Assembly (NCBI GenBank): GCA_964581895.1
Contig: CAZOPR010000004.1
Location: 1 to 64,000, forward strand
DNA: 64,000 nucleotides
Direction: 5' to 3'
Origin: Exilispira sp964581895
GTDB taxonomy: Bacteria > Spirochaetota > JAAYUW01
Notes under the pieces: generated by a model
Seen by the model: the letters and a program-made list of their open reading frames with translations, nothing else
Database searches by the model: none
What the model was told of the DNA's origin: nothing
Part shown: positions 8,245 through 16,979 of the stretch, in pieces
Layout of the letters: the number at the start of each line of letters is the position of its first letter
How positions within the stretch are numbered: position 1 is the stretch's first letter
Program-made: the position numbers and the translations under genes

Positions 8245-9285
8245 ATGAAAGGAAAAGGTGATAAATACGGTTCACATAGAGTTATTGAACCTAAAGGTGT
8301 ACTTCCTCAAGCTGCCTGGAAAATTGATAATGATATGGAAATCTACTCGAATGAGATACTATGTGATGTAATAACATTAAACATCGATTCAGCTTCTTTT
8401 ACACAAATAAAAGAACAGGCAAATCAAGATGAAAAAAAGATTGGAGAAATTATACTTGATACTGTTGAAAAAAGAGGCAAACAACATAACCCTGTAACAG
8501 GTTCTGGCGGAATGTTCATTGGAAAGGTTAAAGAAATAGGTAAAGATTTACAAGGAAAGATTGACTTAAAAGTTGGAGATAAAATTGCTTCTTTGGTTTC
8601 TCTTTCTACCACTCCATTAAAAATCAATAAGATTCTTAAAGTTAAGAAAGATAAAGAGCAGGTTGATATTGATGGTACAGCTATTCTATTTGAATCTGGA
8701 ATCTGGGCAAAAATACCAGATAATATTCCGGAAACAGTTGCTCTTGCAGCTTTAGATGTCGCAGGTGCAGCTCCTCAGGTTGCAAAACTTGTTAAGCCAG
8801 GTGATACAGTTTTTATAATTGGAGCAACAGGAAAGTCTGGTGTACTTTGCGCTTATGAAGCCAAAAAAAGAACTGGAGTAAATGGGAAAGTCATTGGCTT
8901 AGGCCATTCTCCTAATAAAGTTGAAAGATTGAAAAAACTTGGGTATTGTGATGAAGTTATATGTGTTGATGCTACAAATCCTTTAGAAGTTTTAGATGCT
9001 TTTACAAAAGCTTCAAATGGTAAACTTGCAGATGTAACTATAAACACTGTAAATATTCCAAATACAGAAATGGCTTCTATCCTTACTACAAGAGATGATG
9101 GAGTAATATATTTCTTTTCTATGGCTACTTCATTTACTAAAGCGGCTTTGGGAGCTGAAGGAGTAGGTAAAGATGTTGTTATGCTTATAGGAAATGGCTA
9201 TACAAAAGGCCATGCTGCTTTTACTTTACATATGTTCGAGGAATCTAAAGAATTGTACGAATTATTTAAAGAACTATACAGCTAG
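8245..9285 (+). CDS. kdd: L-erythro-3,5-diaminohexanoate dehydrogenase
   Basis: Oxidative deamination of 3,5-diaminohexanoate to 5-amino-3-oxohexanoate with NAD(P), a step in fermentation of lysine to acetate and butyrate. The N terminus KYGSHRVIEPKGVLPQAAWK and the block IDNDMEIYSNEILCDVITL are characteristic of Kdd. The nucleotide-binding fold is seen in VFIIGATGKSGVLCAYEA. At 346 residues the length is normal. I chose the ATG at 8245 because AAAGGAG ends six bases before it; the upstream TTG has no ribosome site. The other lysine-fermentation genes (kamA, kamDE, kce, kal) are not in the window. An Lrp/AsnC gene follows and may control it. Confidence 0.92.
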   Translation: MKGKGDKYGSHRVIEPKGVLPQAAWKIDNDMEIYSNEILCDVITLNIDSASFTQIKEQANQDEKKIGEIILDTVEKRGKQHNPVTGSGGMFIGKVKEIGKDLQGKIDLKVGDKIASLVSLSTTPLKINKILKVKKDKEQVDIDGTAILFESGIWAKIPDNIPETVALAALDVAGAAPQVAKLVKPGDTVFIIGATGKSGVLCAYEAKKRTGVNGKVIGLGHSPNKVERLKKLGYCDEVICVDATNPLEVLDAFTKASNGKLADVTINTVNIPNTEMASILTTRDDGVIYFFSMATSFTKAALGAEGVGKDVVMLIGNGYTKGHAAFTLHMFEESKELYELFKELYS

Positions 9286-9345
9286 TTTTTTATAAAAAAT
9301 TTTGTCAATATTTTATTAAATTTTACTTAAAAAAGGTAAGACTAG

Positions 9346-9376
9346 TTGAAAAGATTTAATTATTAAAATATATATA
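9346..9376 (+). promoter_or_regulatory. Predicted promoter of the Lrp/AsnC gene
   Basis: TTGAAA at 9346-9351 is followed after 17 bases by TATATA and after 19 bases by a perfect TATAAT (9371-9376). It lies in the 120-bp gap between kdd and the regulator, giving a leader of about 25 bases. It suggests the regulator can be transcribed separately from kdd. Confidence 0.5.
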
Positions 9377-9405
9377 ATTTATCTTTATCGAATAGTGGAG
9401 GCATA

Positions 9406-9858
9406 ATGGACGCAAGGAATAAAAAGATACTTGAAATATTACAGAAAAATGGAAGGATTACAAATAAAGAGATTGCAGAGGAAATATATCTTTCTCCGCC
9501 ATCTGTTCTTGAAAGAGTAAAAAAACTGGAATCAGATGGAGTAATATTAGGGTATAAGGCTATACTTAATCGAAAAGCGATAGGTAGGCCTATCCTTGCG
9601 TTCACTTTTATAATGCTTTCAAATAATTCAGCTGAAACAATAACAAGTGTGCTGAATTATCTTTCCGAGATACCGGAACTTTTAGAAGTATATCATTTGA
9701 CTGGAAGATTTGATTTTCTAGTTAAGACAAGTGCTACATCTTTAGAAAACCTAAATGAAATAATTTCTGAAAAGATATCCAAAGCACCTGGAATACAAAA
9801 AGTTGAAACCTCTTTAGTCCTTGATGCTAATGAAAAAGATATTTATCCTATAGAATAA
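9406..9858 (+). CDS. Lrp/AsnC family transcriptional regulator
   Basis: A 150-residue feast/famine regulator. The N-terminal winged helix-turn-helix is seen in GRITNKEIAEEIYLSPPSVL with VKKLESDGVILGY after it. The C-terminal RAM ligand-binding domain includes EVYHLTGRFDFLVK. GTGGAGG precedes the ATG at 9406 by a good distance. Such proteins sense amino acids and often control neighbouring catabolic genes. Its place directly after kdd suggests a lysine-related signal, but this is inference from context. Confidence 0.92.
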   Translation: MDARNKKILEILQKNGRITNKEIAEEIYLSPPSVLERVKKLESDGVILGYKAILNRKAIGRPILAFTFIMLSNNSAETITSVLNYLSEIPELLEVYHLTGRFDFLVKTSATSLENLNEIISEKISKAPGIQKVETSLVLDANEKDIYPIE

Positions 9859-9945
9859 AAAAAATATAGAATAAAAAAGAATTATAAAATAAAAATAGAA
9901 CTTTCTTATTAAATTTATTTAAAAGGCTTTTCAAAAATAACAAGA

Positions 9946-11064
9946 ATGAAAAATAAATTTATCCAGCAAATAGAATTTTTTTTTGTTTACCTCTTCTTTA
10001 ATTTAGCAAAAATAATTGATGAAAAGGTTTTAAGAAAATTCATCAGGAATGCTTTTAAGTTCATATTTTCTATTTTAAAAAGTCAAAAAAAAATCATATA
10101 TAAAAATCTTGAAATAATTAATCCAGGTTATTCTAAAAATGAAAAGAAGAAAATATTTAAAAGATTCTGTGAAGTTTATGCTGAAATTTTTTCAGATCAA
10201 CTTCTTTTTCAAAAACTTGATAAAGAAAAATTGCTTAAAAAGATTGTAGTAAAAGGCTATGAATATATTCAAGAAAGCTTATCCAAAGGGAAAGGTGCGA
10301 TTATAGTCCTTGGACACTTAGGGAATTGGGAAATTTTTGGATCTCATGCCTGCTTAAATGAGTTTAATTTAAATGTAATCTATAGACCTTTAGATAATAA
10401 GATAATAGATAAATATTTAACATTTTTTAGAACAAAATTTGGACCAAAATTAATATCTAAGTTTTCATCTCCATTAAATATGATTCGACCGCTGTTAAAT
10501 AAAGAAGTACTGTGTATAGTTGCAGATCAAAATACAATTAAAAACTATATTTTTGTACCTTTTCTTGGAAAAATAGCATCAGCAAGTAGAGGTTTTTCAT
10601 TTTTTCATTTGAAAACAAATAGTCCAGTATTATTCGCATATTCTTGCATTGATGAAAATTACAATCAGTTTGGTTTTATTGAAAAAGAATATGATTTTGA
10701 AAAATTATATAATGAACTTTCAATTGAAGAAAAGCATTTTCTTTTTCTTTTTAATAAAACTTTTAATTTAAGCTTAAATGAGGAAGAATATAAAAATAAT
10801 TTAATGAATTTTAGTAAATTTTATTCTATTGAAGATAATTTTAATTTGAAAGAAGAATACAAAAATTTTGATTATTTAAAAGATTTTAAGAATAAAATTA
10901 AAAAATATGAAGATTTAAACTTTGATGAAAAATCTTTTTATATAACATATTTTTTTCATAAATCATTAGAAAAAATAATAAAAAAGTATCCAGAAAATTG
11001 GTTACTTTTACATCCAAGATTTAGAAAGCAACCAGCCGGTTTTAAATCAGTCTATAAATCATAA
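9946..11064 (+). CDS. LpxL/HtrB-like lysophospholipid acyltransferase
   Basis: Inner-membrane acyltransferase of the lipid A late-acylation family. An N-terminal hydrophobic segment is followed by the catalytic HxxxxE motif (H124-E129, HLGNWE), then VADQN, and a C-terminal ENWLLLHPRFRKQPAG matching the family's tail. About 75 extra residues (roughly 240-320), rich in Asn, Phe and Lys, are inserted before the tail, making 372 residues against the usual 300 or so. It probably acylates a lipid A precursor or another glycolipid; the acceptor cannot be told. The last six bases overlap the convergent lipoprotein gene. The ribosome site is weak. Confidence 0.83.
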   Translation: MKNKFIQQIEFFFVYLFFNLAKIIDEKVLRKFIRNAFKFIFSILKSQKKIIYKNLEIINPGYSKNEKKKIFKRFCEVYAEIFSDQLLFQKLDKEKLLKKIVVKGYEYIQESLSKGKGAIIVLGHLGNWEIFGSHACLNEFNLNVIYRPLDNKIIDKYLTFFRTKFGPKLISKFSSPLNMIRPLLNKEVLCIVADQNTIKNYIFVPFLGKIASASRGFSFFHLKTNSPVLFAYSCIDENYNQFGFIEKEYDFEKLYNELSIEEKHFLFLFNKTFNLSLNEEEYKNNLMNFSKFYSIEDNFNLKEEYKNFDYLKDFKNKIKKYEDLNFDEKSFYITYFFHKSLEKIIKKYPENWLLLHPRFRKQPAGFKSVYKS

Positions 11065-11568
11065 GTCATAGACAAAGACTTTACCATTTATATTACATAT
11101 TATCTTAAGTTTTTTATTTTCAACATTATATGGCAGAAAGTAGATTAATCTTATTGTTTTTGAAAAAGGTTGAACTATTAATAAATTCTTTTCTTTATTT
11201 AATAATAAACTTAAAAGTTCTGAATTAATAATTTCTTCAGGTAATTTTGGGAAAAAGATCTGATTATCAATTTTGAGAATAAATGAAGTATAGGGATCTA
11301 TTATGTATTGATAAGTAGAATATAAAGATATTTCTAATATTAAAGGATAGATATTGTATGATTTAGATTCATATTCTATCTTTAAGGGTAGTACAGTACC
11401 AATATTGAAAGCAACCTGTGAAGGGTAAATAACTTTAAAGTTTAAATAGATAGGGGCATTAGATAAACTCACTATATAATTTAGGCTTGAACCGCAATTT
11501 GTAAACAAAAAACCTATCAAACCGATAATCAAAAAAATTATAAAGTATTTGACTAAGATTTTTTTCAT
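11059..11568 (-). CDS. Putative lipoprotein, unknown function
   Basis: The chosen ATG at 11568 gives a 169-residue protein starting with MKKILVK and a hydrophobic segment ending LFTNC, a lipobox of the relaxed kind known from spirochaetes (Cys25). An upstream TTG at 11622 would put 18 polar residues before the signal and is less likely. The rest is a beta-rich, aromatic and Ile-rich domain that I do not recognise. It is divergent from the large coiled-coil membrane protein at 11644, about 75 bp apart, suggesting a shared control region. Coding status is likely; function unknown. Confidence 0.7.
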   Translation of the reverse strand: MKKILVKYFIIFLIIGLIGFLFTNCGSSLNYIVSLSNAPIYLNFKVIYPSQVAFNIGTVLPLKIEYESKSYNIYPLILEISLYSTYQYIIDPYTSFILKIDNQIFFPKLPEEIINSELLSLLLNKEKNLLIVQPFSKTIRLIYFLPYNVENKKLKIICNINGKVFVYDL

Positions 11569-11643
11569 ACTGTTTGTTTTAGAAAATTTGTTTAATAAAT
11601 TAGGATAATTATAAAAAATCAATAGATTTTAAAAGGATTATTA

Positions 11644-13953
11644 ATGAAAAGCAAAAATGTACTTATAGTATTTAAAGTTGATGGCAAAATATTTTCATTG
11701 ATATTAAATGATAAGACAAAGATTATTCAGATCGAAAAAAGAGATTTTGTTAAATTAAAAGATCTTATATCTATTAAATCAATACTGAAAAGTAAGTTTG
11801 ATTTAAATTTTGAAGATACAGAAAAAGGTGATAGTTTTAATCTAATAGTTCAAGATAATAAAAGCATATTGATACCTTTTAACTTTTACAAAATAATATT
11901 AGATGAAGAAATAATAGATAATGGAGAAAATTTTGTTGTAAAAAAATTTGAATTTAAAAGTAAAGAGATTATAATTTTATCTATAAAATGGATACTAAAA
12001 AATTATTTTTTATCTTCGGAAGAAAAACCAACTGGTGAAGATATGGAAAAAGAAGAAAAAAAAGAAGATATTGAGAAAAATGTTGAGTCAATCAATGAAA
12101 ACGCCAAATATGAATCAAATATTGATGAAGCAAAGAAAGAAGAAATATTTGAACAAATTGAAAAAGAAGTTGATAAACTAAAAATATCAAATTTTCATGA
12201 AGTTCAAAAAAAATACATGAAGGAAAGCAAATCATTTACCCCTCAGCTTGTAATCTTATATTCCATTCTTATAACTTTAGCGATTGTTGTTTTTATAGTT
12301 TTAAATATTTTTTCTGGACAGCAAGAATCTAAAATGGCACAAGAGATAAAAAATATAGGAGGAATGGAATCATTAATCATTAGAGAGCTTCAAAGGAAGC
12401 AAGAGCAAGAAAAAAGTCAATTGAATGAGCAGTTAAAAGAAATTACAATGCAATTGGAATCTTTACAAAAACAGAAAGACCAGTTTGAGAAAAATCAAAT
12501 AATAGCGTTAAATCAAAAAACAAAAGAGATAGAGGATGAATACCTTAAAAAGATTGAAGAAGAAAAGAATAAATTAAATAGAGGTTTAATAAGCAGAGCA
12601 GAATTTGATAAAAGATACAAGGAACTTGTTGCAGAAAAGGAGAAAAGACTTCAAGAAGCAAGAAACCAGCTTGATGCACAAAGAAAGGCATTTCAACAGG
12701 AAATAGAAGCCAAAGAAAATGAGTTAAAAGCAAAAGAAAATTCATATAAACAAGCCTTAGCAGAGAAAGAAAAACAAATTGAACAGGCAAATAAAGCAAT
12801 AAAATCAGCAGAAGAAAAGCTTGCTTTATCAGAAGAGGCTCAAAAAAAGATTGAGCAAGAGAATGAGCAATTAAAGCAATCTTCAGCAATTCAATTGAAG
12901 CTCAAAGAAAGCCTTATTGGATATTATAAGGCAATTTTAGTCGCATACAATAATAATGATAGAACAAAACTTAAAAAAGCTCTAACTGATTTTTATTCTT
13001 TTATTTTTAATAATCCATCGGCTGCAATTATGGCTGAAGATGAAAAACTATTTGATAAATTTGTTATAGACATTGTTTTAAATGATCTTAATCAAAAAGA
13101 AACTGATGAAATAAAAAAATTAGAAAAATTAAAACTTCTTGAAAAAGCTATAAATGAACATAAAAAAGGAAATTTGGTTACAGCTTATGAAAATTATTAC
13201 CTTGCTTTTACAAAATATGATGTAGCTGTCGACAATGAAAAACTTTATTTTGAAGATTTTTTAAAGGTTGTTTTCGAAAAACAAAATATGGAAGTAAGCC
13301 AAACTTTAGAAACAAACTCAGCACCTTTATTTAATTCTATATATACTGCTTTTACGAATAAAAATTATAGTCTTGTCATTCAGTTGGCAAATAACTATTT
13401 AAATCTTTATCCAAATTCAAAAAATTCTTTAAAAGTAGTTGAATACAAAGTCAAATCTGAGATAAATTTAGAAAATAAAGAGTTAGAAAACTCAGCAGCA
13501 AAACTTTATCAACAAGCAAAAAACTATTTTAATAAACAGGATTATGATAATGCAGTTAAATCTTTGTTAGAATTATTTAGCAAATATGGAAATTCTTCTT
13601 ATTCAACATTAGGTTCAGAATTATTACAGCAAATCTATATAAATGTAAAGCAAAATTCCAACACAATTTTAAAGGGAACAGAAGAAGAATTAACTGAAAA
13701 TGAAGTTAAAGTAGGGAATGTATTCAAGATTTTCCCAGAAATAATTCAGATTTTAAAAGATCCTAATCATGCTACAAATATAGAAATAAAAGATCAGCTT
13801 ATAGTAAAACATAAAAACGATGATGGGACTTTTACTCAAACTGCTATTGTTGAAGTTACATCTTATGCTACTACAATAGTAAATGCTAAAATCATCAAGA
13901 TTTTTGGTAAAGGTCCAAATATTGGTGATTATGTGTTTTTAATAAGAAAATAA
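11644..13953 (+). CDS. Large membrane protein with coiled coil and TPR-like repeats
   Basis: A 769-residue protein I cannot assign to a named family. Residues 1-130 form a mixed alpha/beta domain and 130-190 an acidic linker. One transmembrane helix lies at about 202-223 (LVILYSILITLAIVV). Then comes a long coiled coil (about 230-420) rich in Lys, Glu and Gln, a helical region (about 420-690) with TPR-like spacing (YQQAKNYFNKQDYDNAVKSL), and a beta-rich C-terminal domain. With the transmembrane helix in the middle, the N-terminal domain is probably cytoplasmic and the coiled coil extra-cytoplasmic, suggesting an envelope-spanning scaffold. AAAAGGA precedes the ATG. An exported CBM48 protein follows. 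Confidence 0.8.
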   Translation: MKSKNVLIVFKVDGKIFSLILNDKTKIIQIEKRDFVKLKDLISIKSILKSKFDLNFEDTEKGDSFNLIVQDNKSILIPFNFYKIILDEEIIDNGENFVVKKFEFKSKEIIILSIKWILKNYFLSSEEKPTGEDMEKEEKKEDIEKNVESINENAKYESNIDEAKKEEIFEQIEKEVDKLKISNFHEVQKKYMKESKSFTPQLVILYSILITLAIVVFIVLNIFSGQQESKMAQEIKNIGGMESLIIRELQRKQEQEKSQLNEQLKEITMQLESLQKQKDQFEKNQIIALNQKTKEIEDEYLKKIEEEKNKLNRGLISRAEFDKRYKELVAEKEKRLQEARNQLDAQRKAFQQEIEAKENELKAKENSYKQALAEKEKQIEQANKAIKSAEEKLALSEEAQKKIEQENEQLKQSSAIQLKLKESLIGYYKAILVAYNNNDRTKLKKALTDFYSFIFNNPSAAIMAEDEKLFDKFVIDIVLNDLNQKETDEIKKLEKLKLLEKAINEHKKGNLVTAYENYYLAFTKYDVAVDNEKLYFEDFLKVVFEKQNMEVSQTLETNSAPLFNSIYTAFTNKNYSLVIQLANNYLNLYPNSKNSLKVVEYKVKSEINLENKELENSAAKLYQQAKNYFNKQDYDNAVKSLLELFSKYGNSSYSTLGSELLQQIYINVKQNSNTILKGTEEELTENEVKVGNVFKIFPEIIQILKDPNHATNIEIKDQLIVKHKNDDGTFTQTAIVEVTSYATTIVNAKIIKIFGKGPNIGDYVFLIRK

Positions 13954-14024
13954 ACTTTTACTATCTTTATAAATTCTTATTCTTTCCGATACAATTCATA
14001 TAACAAGTTTATAAGGCTTTAAGG

Positions 14025-14723
14025 ATGAAAAAAAGTCTATTCTTATTATTAATAATATTATTGCTATGCTCAATTTTACTTTCATTTGATACTGATACTT
14101 CTTTGATTAATCTTGATGAAAATCAACTGATTCATCTTAGAGATAGTAGTGCTCCAAAAATATATAAAAACGGAATTTTGTTTACCTACAAAGGGAACGC
14201 CAAAGTAGTTTATCTATCTGGTTCATTTTTAAATTGGGAAAGACTTGTTCCTATGTCTTTATCCTATTTTGGTGTCTGGTATTATTTTCATAAAGAATCT
14301 TTAGATGTCGGGCAATATCTTTATAAATATAAAGTGGATAATTTCTGGGTTTTAGACCCTATGAATCCTGAAATTGCAAGGGACTACTATGATCAATCTC
14401 TATCACTTTTAAAGATTGAAAAAAAATTAATAATATACGATAGGTCCCCTGTAATAGATATCAAAACAAAAGAATGTCTATTCTGGATAGAGAATAAAAA
14501 TGCAAGTAACATTTATATATATGGCGATTTCAATAATTGGAATCCATATCAATTTAGACTTACTCGAGATGGAGACTTCTGGACAATAAGATTAAAGCTT
14601 GAAAGTGGGCGATATGGATATAGATTTATAGTTGATTTTGATAAAGAACTTTTAGATCCACATAATGATAATATAAAATTGAATTCTCAAAATGAACCAT
14701 GTTCAATAGTATATGTTCCTTAA
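14025..14723 (+). CDS. Exported protein with two glycogen-binding (CBM48-like) domains
   Basis: Begins with a signal peptide (MKKSLFLLLIILLLCSILLS). Two Ig-like E-set/CBM48 domains follow, at about 45-110 and 150-225, each with the SGSFLNW or YGDFNNW motif, an aromatic GxW strand and a Y.Y...VD ending. This is the AMPK glycogen-binding fold found in starch and glycogen enzymes. No catalytic domain is present, so it is a binding or structural protein outside the cytoplasm. The 232-residue length is almost fully explained by the two domains. AAGG lies just before the ATG. The ligand is inferred from fold only. Confidence 0.85.
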   Translation: MKKSLFLLLIILLLCSILLSFDTDTSLINLDENQLIHLRDSSAPKIYKNGILFTYKGNAKVVYLSGSFLNWERLVPMSLSYFGVWYYFHKESLDVGQYLYKYKVDNFWVLDPMNPEIARDYYDQSLSLLKIEKKLIIYDRSPVIDIKTKECLFWIENKNASNIYIYGDFNNWNPYQFRLTRDGDFWTIRLKLESGRYGYRFIVDFDKELLDPHNDNIKLNSQNEPCSIVYVP

Positions 14724-14752
14724 TATATCTACATTAAAAAACAAGTTTAATT

Positions 14753-15025
14753 TTATTCTTCCACAGTAATATTATCTTTTATTTTCCATTTCAGGTCATT
14801 CGCGATATTTTCATATGTAGCTTTTTCCACATAGAAAAGTTGATTTGAAAATTCAACAAGAAAACCATCCCATTTCATTAAAGGGGAAGAGTAGTTAATA
14901 ATTCCTAATGGTTTGACACTAAGCCAGTTAGAACAGGTTCTAAGTTTAGGTACAATCTTTAATTTATTCTTTGAAATTGTCTTATTTTGAAGGATCTGTT
15001 CAATAGTTTCTTTCCAGATAATCAT
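14753..15025 (-). CDS. Small protein of unknown function (90 aa)
   Basis: A 90-residue soluble protein with a good ribosome site (AAAAGGA before the ATG on the minus strand). It starts MIIWKETIEQILQNK and holds a single Cys and several Trp. No signal peptide or membrane segment is seen. It lies 43 bp downstream of the uridine-kinase fusion on the same strand, so the two are probably cotranscribed. I do not recognise a family. Confidence 0.6.
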   Translation of the reverse strand: MIIWKETIEQILQNKTISKNKLKIVPKLRTCSNWLSVKPLGIINYSSPLMKWDGFLVEFSNQLFYVEKATYENIANDLKWKIKDNITVEE

Positions 15026-15068
15026 AAAAATTCCTTTTAAGTAAGCATTAGATAATTAAATAAATATA

Positions 15069-16715
15069 CTAAAAATTTTGAATATATAAAGAACTTCCTA
15101 TAAATTCTCTTAAAAGGGAAGTGTTTGGCACATAATCAGCAGGTATTGGAACAAAATGTAAGATAAAATCAAGTAAAATAGAGGCTTCTGTATAATATTC
15201 GCTTTCAAGAGGAACAGATTTTAATAGTGGTTCAGCAAATGTTCTTAGAATAGCCTGTTCATAGATAAGGGCAGAATCAAAAAACATATCGGCATTATTC
15301 TGGTATGGGAAGATATTTTTTTCCTCCCCTTTTACAACTGCTGGCCATCTTGCAAGAGTACTTACGGCAGAAACTCCTCTATATCTAAAATCTCTAACCA
15401 TTCTTCTTATTAATCTTGCTCTTGTTGTAGGTATTCTAATCTCAGGGCTTATATTTAGCTGAGTTAGAGGGGAAATATAAATCTTAAAAAGGTATTTTTT
15501 ATCTATTTTATAAGTTAATTTTGGATTTAATCCATGTATCCCCTCTATTATTATAATCTCATTTTCTTTTGGTTTATGGATTATTCCTTCCTTTTTTCGG
15601 CTGCCAGAAACAAAATCAAATAAAGGTAATTCGACTTGTTTGCGACTTAAAATATCATTCATATTCTGATTGAAGTAATCTATATCCAAAGCTTCTATGC
15701 ATTCAAAATCATAATCCCCTTTTTCATCTCTTGGAGTTTTTTCTCTATCTACAAAATAGTCATCAAGGCTAATGGCAAATGCTGGAAATCCTAAAGATCT
15801 TAGAGCAACCATTAATTTTTTTGAAAATGTAGTTTTGCCAGAGGATGAAGGACCTGCTATTGTAACAAGTTTAACATCAGGTCTGCTAACAATCTGTTGT
15901 GCGATTTCCGTAATCTTAGCCATCTGTATTGTTTCAGCGATAAGTATAATATCTATAGCCTCTCGTCTTATAATCGCTTCATTTAATTTGCCAACAGTAT
16001 CTATTTCTATCGAACTTAATATCTTTTTGTGCTCTTTATAAATAGAAAAAAGTTTACTTTTCTCATCGAAAGTTCGAAATTGGGGGAACTGAAAATATGG
16101 AGGGAAATGAAGAACTAATCCATCGTTGTAATGAATTAGATTAAAAGGTTTTAATACCCCGGTATACTGAGCAATAGGAGTTATTGAAATAGTTGTATAT
16201 CCATCTAAAGAGACAACAATAAATGAGTTTGATGATGAATAGATAAGTAAATTTGATATATCTTCATCACTTTTAAAAAAATTTATTGCCTCATCCTTAT
16301 CCCAGAACTCTACATCAATAAAAAGGTTATTGTTTACATATTCATTCATTTTATTATTTATTTTTTCTACCATTTCAGAAGTTATTATCCCATCTTCAAG
16401 ATAAAAGTAGAAAGAATCTCCAATAGAATGAGAAATTATAAGTTTTTTATCTGGAAAAAGTCTATGAAAAGCAGTAAACAAAAGGAAAGTAAGTGAATTC
16501 ATAAAAATCTGATGTCCCTGTTTATCTTTTGGAGTTAAAAAATTTATTTTGCAAGAAGATTTAATAGAATAATTAAACGACACTACTTTAGAATTCAAAA
16601 GCGCTGCGACATATTGGTTATCAATTATTTCCTTTTGTTCAATTAAATCTCGAATCTTAGTCCCTCTTAGAACAGTTATCTTTTTTGAATTAATCTTGAT
16701 ATCTATTGATTTCAT
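15069..16715 (-). CDS. TGS-domain uridine kinase-like nucleoside kinase
   Basis: A fusion found in Clostridia, Thermotogae and spirochaetes. Residues 1-60 are a ubiquitin-like TGS domain, 60-220 resemble the threonyl-tRNA synthetase second additional domain (HSIGDSFYFYLEDG), and the C-terminal half is a uridine kinase-like P-loop kinase. The P-loop GPSSSGKTT is at about 285-293, followed by SLDDYFVDREKTPRDEKGDYDFE and IIIIEGIHGLNP. It probably phosphorylates uridine or another nucleoside in salvage. I chose the ATG at 16715, preceded by GAGGG on the minus strand, over the upstream TTG at 16745. Length is then 548 residues, normal for the fusion. Confidence 0.9.
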   Translation of the reverse strand: MKSIDIKINSKKITVLRGTKIRDLIEQKEIIDNQYVAALLNSKVVSFNYSIKSSCKINFLTPKDKQGHQIFMNSLTFLLFTAFHRLFPDKKLIISHSIGDSFYFYLEDGIITSEMVEKINNKMNEYVNNNLFIDVEFWDKDEAINFFKSDEDISNLLIYSSSNSFIVVSLDGYTTISITPIAQYTGVLKPFNLIHYNDGLVLHFPPYFQFPQFRTFDEKSKLFSIYKEHKKILSSIEIDTVGKLNEAIIRREAIDIILIAETIQMAKITEIAQQIVSRPDVKLVTIAGPSSSGKTTFSKKLMVALRSLGFPAFAISLDDYFVDREKTPRDEKGDYDFECIEALDIDYFNQNMNDILSRKQVELPLFDFVSGSRKKEGIIHKPKENEIIIIEGIHGLNPKLTYKIDKKYLFKIYISPLTQLNISPEIRIPTTRARLIRRMVRDFRYRGVSAVSTLARWPAVVKGEEKNIFPYQNNADMFFDSALIYEQAILRTFAEPLLKSVPLESEYYTEASILLDFILHFVPIPADYVPNTSLLREFIGSSLYIQNF

Positions 16716-16828
16716 TTTACCCTCAAAATTTTGTAATAAATTCAAACTTTCTATAAAAAATTTAATACATTTTGCTAAACTTACAATATTTACTAAACAT
16801 AATAGATACCTATTTCTTTTTAATATTC

Positions 16829-16857
16829 TTTACATTTTTTATTTTATTGTTATTAAA
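16829..16857 (+). promoter_or_regulatory. Predicted promoter of the thiamine transporter operon
   Basis: TTTACA (16829-16834), a 16-base spacer and TATTAA (16851-16856) lie just before the TPP riboswitch. Transcription would begin at about the first base of the aptamer. Box quality is moderate; the position supports it. Confidence 0.4.
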
Positions 16858-16864
16858 TAAGCAA

Positions 16865-16942
16865 GCGTAGGGGTGTTGGGAGTGTGCCCAACTGAGAAAT
16901 ACCCTCAGAACCTGATCGGGATAATACCCGCGTAGGAAACGC
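16865..16942 (+). promoter_or_regulatory. TPP (thiamine pyrophosphate) riboswitch aptamer
   Basis: The THI-box core is complete: GGGGTG at 16870-16875, a P3 hairpin (gttggg / cccaac, 16875-16880 with 16887-16892), CTGAGA at 16892-16897, ACCC at 16901-16904, GAACCTGATC, a cggg/cccg helix, and GCGTAGGAAA at the 3' side. A short P1 pairs gcgt (16865-16868) with acgc (16939-16942). It precedes ykoE, whose family transports a thiamine precursor, so TPP should switch the operon off. Confidence 0.95.
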
Positions 16943-16953
16943 ACACAATCTTC

Positions 16954-16976
16954 ACCTCCTTGCCAAAAAAGGAGGT
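16954..16976 (+). promoter_or_regulatory. Shine-Dalgarno-sequestering hairpin of the riboswitch
   Basis: An eight-base perfect stem, acctcctt (16954-16961) with aaggaggt (16969-16976), hides an ideal Shine-Dalgarno sequence three bases before the ykoE ATG. No T run follows, so control is translational rather than by termination. GGGGTG in the aptamer (16870-16875) can pair with CACCTC (16953-16958) with one G-U pair, which could act as the antisequestor when TPP is absent. The hairpin is seen directly; the switching model is inference. Confidence 0.75.
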
Positions 16977-16979
16977 TAT

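Noticed and set aside
8245..9285. Assignment as a zinc-type alcohol dehydrogenase
   Set aside because: The N-terminal block KYGSHRVIEPKGVLPQ and the lack of the zinc-alcohol dehydrogenase GHE motif point to 3,5-diaminohexanoate dehydrogenase.
12545..12889. Minus-strand open frame of 114 codons opposite the coiled-coil gene
   Set aside because: Leu/Phe-rich translation is what results from reading a Lys/Glu-rich coiled coil in reverse; no start signal is seen.
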